From an uncultured Pirellulaceae bacterium (GTDB taxonomy: Bacteria; Planctomycetota; Planctomycetia; Pirellulales; Pirellulaceae), in assembly GCA_938010615.1 (NCBI GenBank), contig CALLUY010000083.1, positions 17,851-81,850 of the forward strand: a DNA stretch of 64,000 bases, in the 5' to 3' direction. Of the stretch, positions 63,372 through 64,000 are shown one piece after another (position 1 is the stretch's first letter; each line of letters begins with the position of its first letter). Below the pieces are notes generated by a model. That model was given only the letters and a program-made list of their open reading frames with translations. It was not told where the DNA came from and searched no databases. The position numbers and the translations under genes were made by a program.

Positions 63372-64000
63372 GACTCGTTCTACTCAAGCAATACCAGCCC
63401 GAAGCGCAACACAAGCCCGACGCGCAATACAAGCCCGACGCGCAACACAAGCCCGACGCGCAAGCGAGGGAATATCTCCCTGCATTTCCTTGTGCTCAGT
63501 ATTCACTCGCTTGCGCTTTTTGATGTTGCGCTAACACAAGCCCGACTCGCAAGTTTTGAAGTTGCACAATAATTGAAGTTGCACAATATCGGCCCATCCC
63601 GAAGGGATACAAGCTATTAGCCGGTGATAAGCGCAGCGCCATCACCGGATTCGGTCCAAAGCGAACATGATCCCGAAGGGATCACAGCGGGCGTTTGCTG
63701 CGATCCCTTCAGGATCGAATCGTGAGTCCTTTGGGTTCCGGAGGTGGTCGCTACGCTCGACCTCCGGCTAATGGCTAAAATTCCTTCGGAATAAAAATGT
63801 GTGCAACTTCAAAACGCGCAAGCGAGGAAATATTTCCAAGGATCTTCTGCTCCCTCGCTTGCGCGTTTTGATGTTGCGCCATTGTCGCCTTTCGCTCCGC
63901 GAAAGTAGCGTTTGACACACTTTCGCGGAGCGAAAGGCGACTATCACGTTAAGTTTAAAAATGCGACTTCCACAAATCATTTGCCATGGAGATGACCACC
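63372..64000. repeat. Terminal repeat cluster, no genes
   Basis: Tandem CAAGCCCGACGCGCAA units at about 63390-63465, further GCGCAAGCGAGG palindrome copies (about 63455-63530 and 63812-63880), a GATCCCGAAGGGATCA family at about 63598-63720, and a 23-bp inverted repeat 63884-63906 against 63919-63941 (outer end GTCGCCTTTCGCTCC). No coding region supported in 629 bp. Confidence 0.9.

Noticed and set aside
63083..63523. Plus-strand frame ending in tandem PDAQHKPDAQ units
   Set aside because: It is out of frame with LptF/G and its repeats are translated CAAGCCCGACGCGCAA units, not a protein tail.

Overview
The window looks like a chromosome segment from a planctomycete of the Pirellulaceae type. 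Supporting signs: PEP-CTERM proteins, an LEPR-XLL-type secretion motif (LEDRRLLAAD), a secreted sulfatase, FG-GAP/VCBS secreted proteins, a fused SecDF, a planctomycete-like EF-Tu, a two-membrane envelope (LptF/G, Mce/PqiB and AsmA-like proteins), and many copies of a palindromic repeat built around GCGCAACATCAAAA and CAAGCCCGACGCGCAAGCG.

Layout. 1-9.5 kb: PEP carboxylase (3' end outside the window), exonuclease VII small subunit, a secreted GH71/99-like protein, an M28 peptidase, BioA, and a PqiA/MCE pair split by a terminal-inverted-repeat element. 9.6-12.2 kb: a P/Q/Y-rich secreted protein, a large repeat block, an RlmA-like methyltransferase and a PEP-CTERM protein. 12.6-20 kb is an accessory region. 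It starts with a tuf gene whose 3' end recurs twice downstream as degraded remnants. Lying between the copies are an AbiEi/AbiEii toxin-antitoxin pair and an orphan nucleotidyltransferase pair. A peroxiredoxin-like gene with an in-frame TGA and a HipBA module follow. 20-24 kb: a flotillin operon, small proteins and a broken PEP-CTERM gene. 24-30 kb: an acidic LEPR-XLL protein, a sulfatase, and an FG-GAP lipoprotein with a second in-frame TGA. 29.6-39.3 kb: envelope genes (AsmA-like, DUF374 acyltransferase), TruC, a GDSL hydrolase, a TIM-barrel isomerase and a cystathionine gamma-synthase family gene behind a possible SAM-II-like leader. 39.6-43.2 kb: a BRCT protein, a zeta-toxin pair, a SelW-like protein and a degenerate ClpC-like protein. 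43.3-63.4 kb is mostly housekeeping: KatG, a LysM protein, SecDF/YajC, Tgt, NAD kinase, Dxs, IspA, aromatic amino acid hydroxylase, HemC, ComF and LptF/G.

The most interesting signal is a pair of predicted selenoproteins. One is a thioredoxin-fold peroxiredoxin with WUPYC at the position normally WCPYC (codon 17291-17293). The other is an FG-GAP repeat lipoprotein with a vicinal U-C pair (codon 28796-28794, minus strand). After each TGA there are exactly 20 nt and then a 3-nt loop starting with G, on top of a perfect 5-6 bp stem. This is bacterial SECIS geometry. TGA also serves as an ordinary stop in this window (tuf, zeta toxin), so general reassignment of TGA is unlikely. No Sec machinery gene lies in the window, so the claim depends on finding selA/selB/selC/selD elsewhere in the genome.
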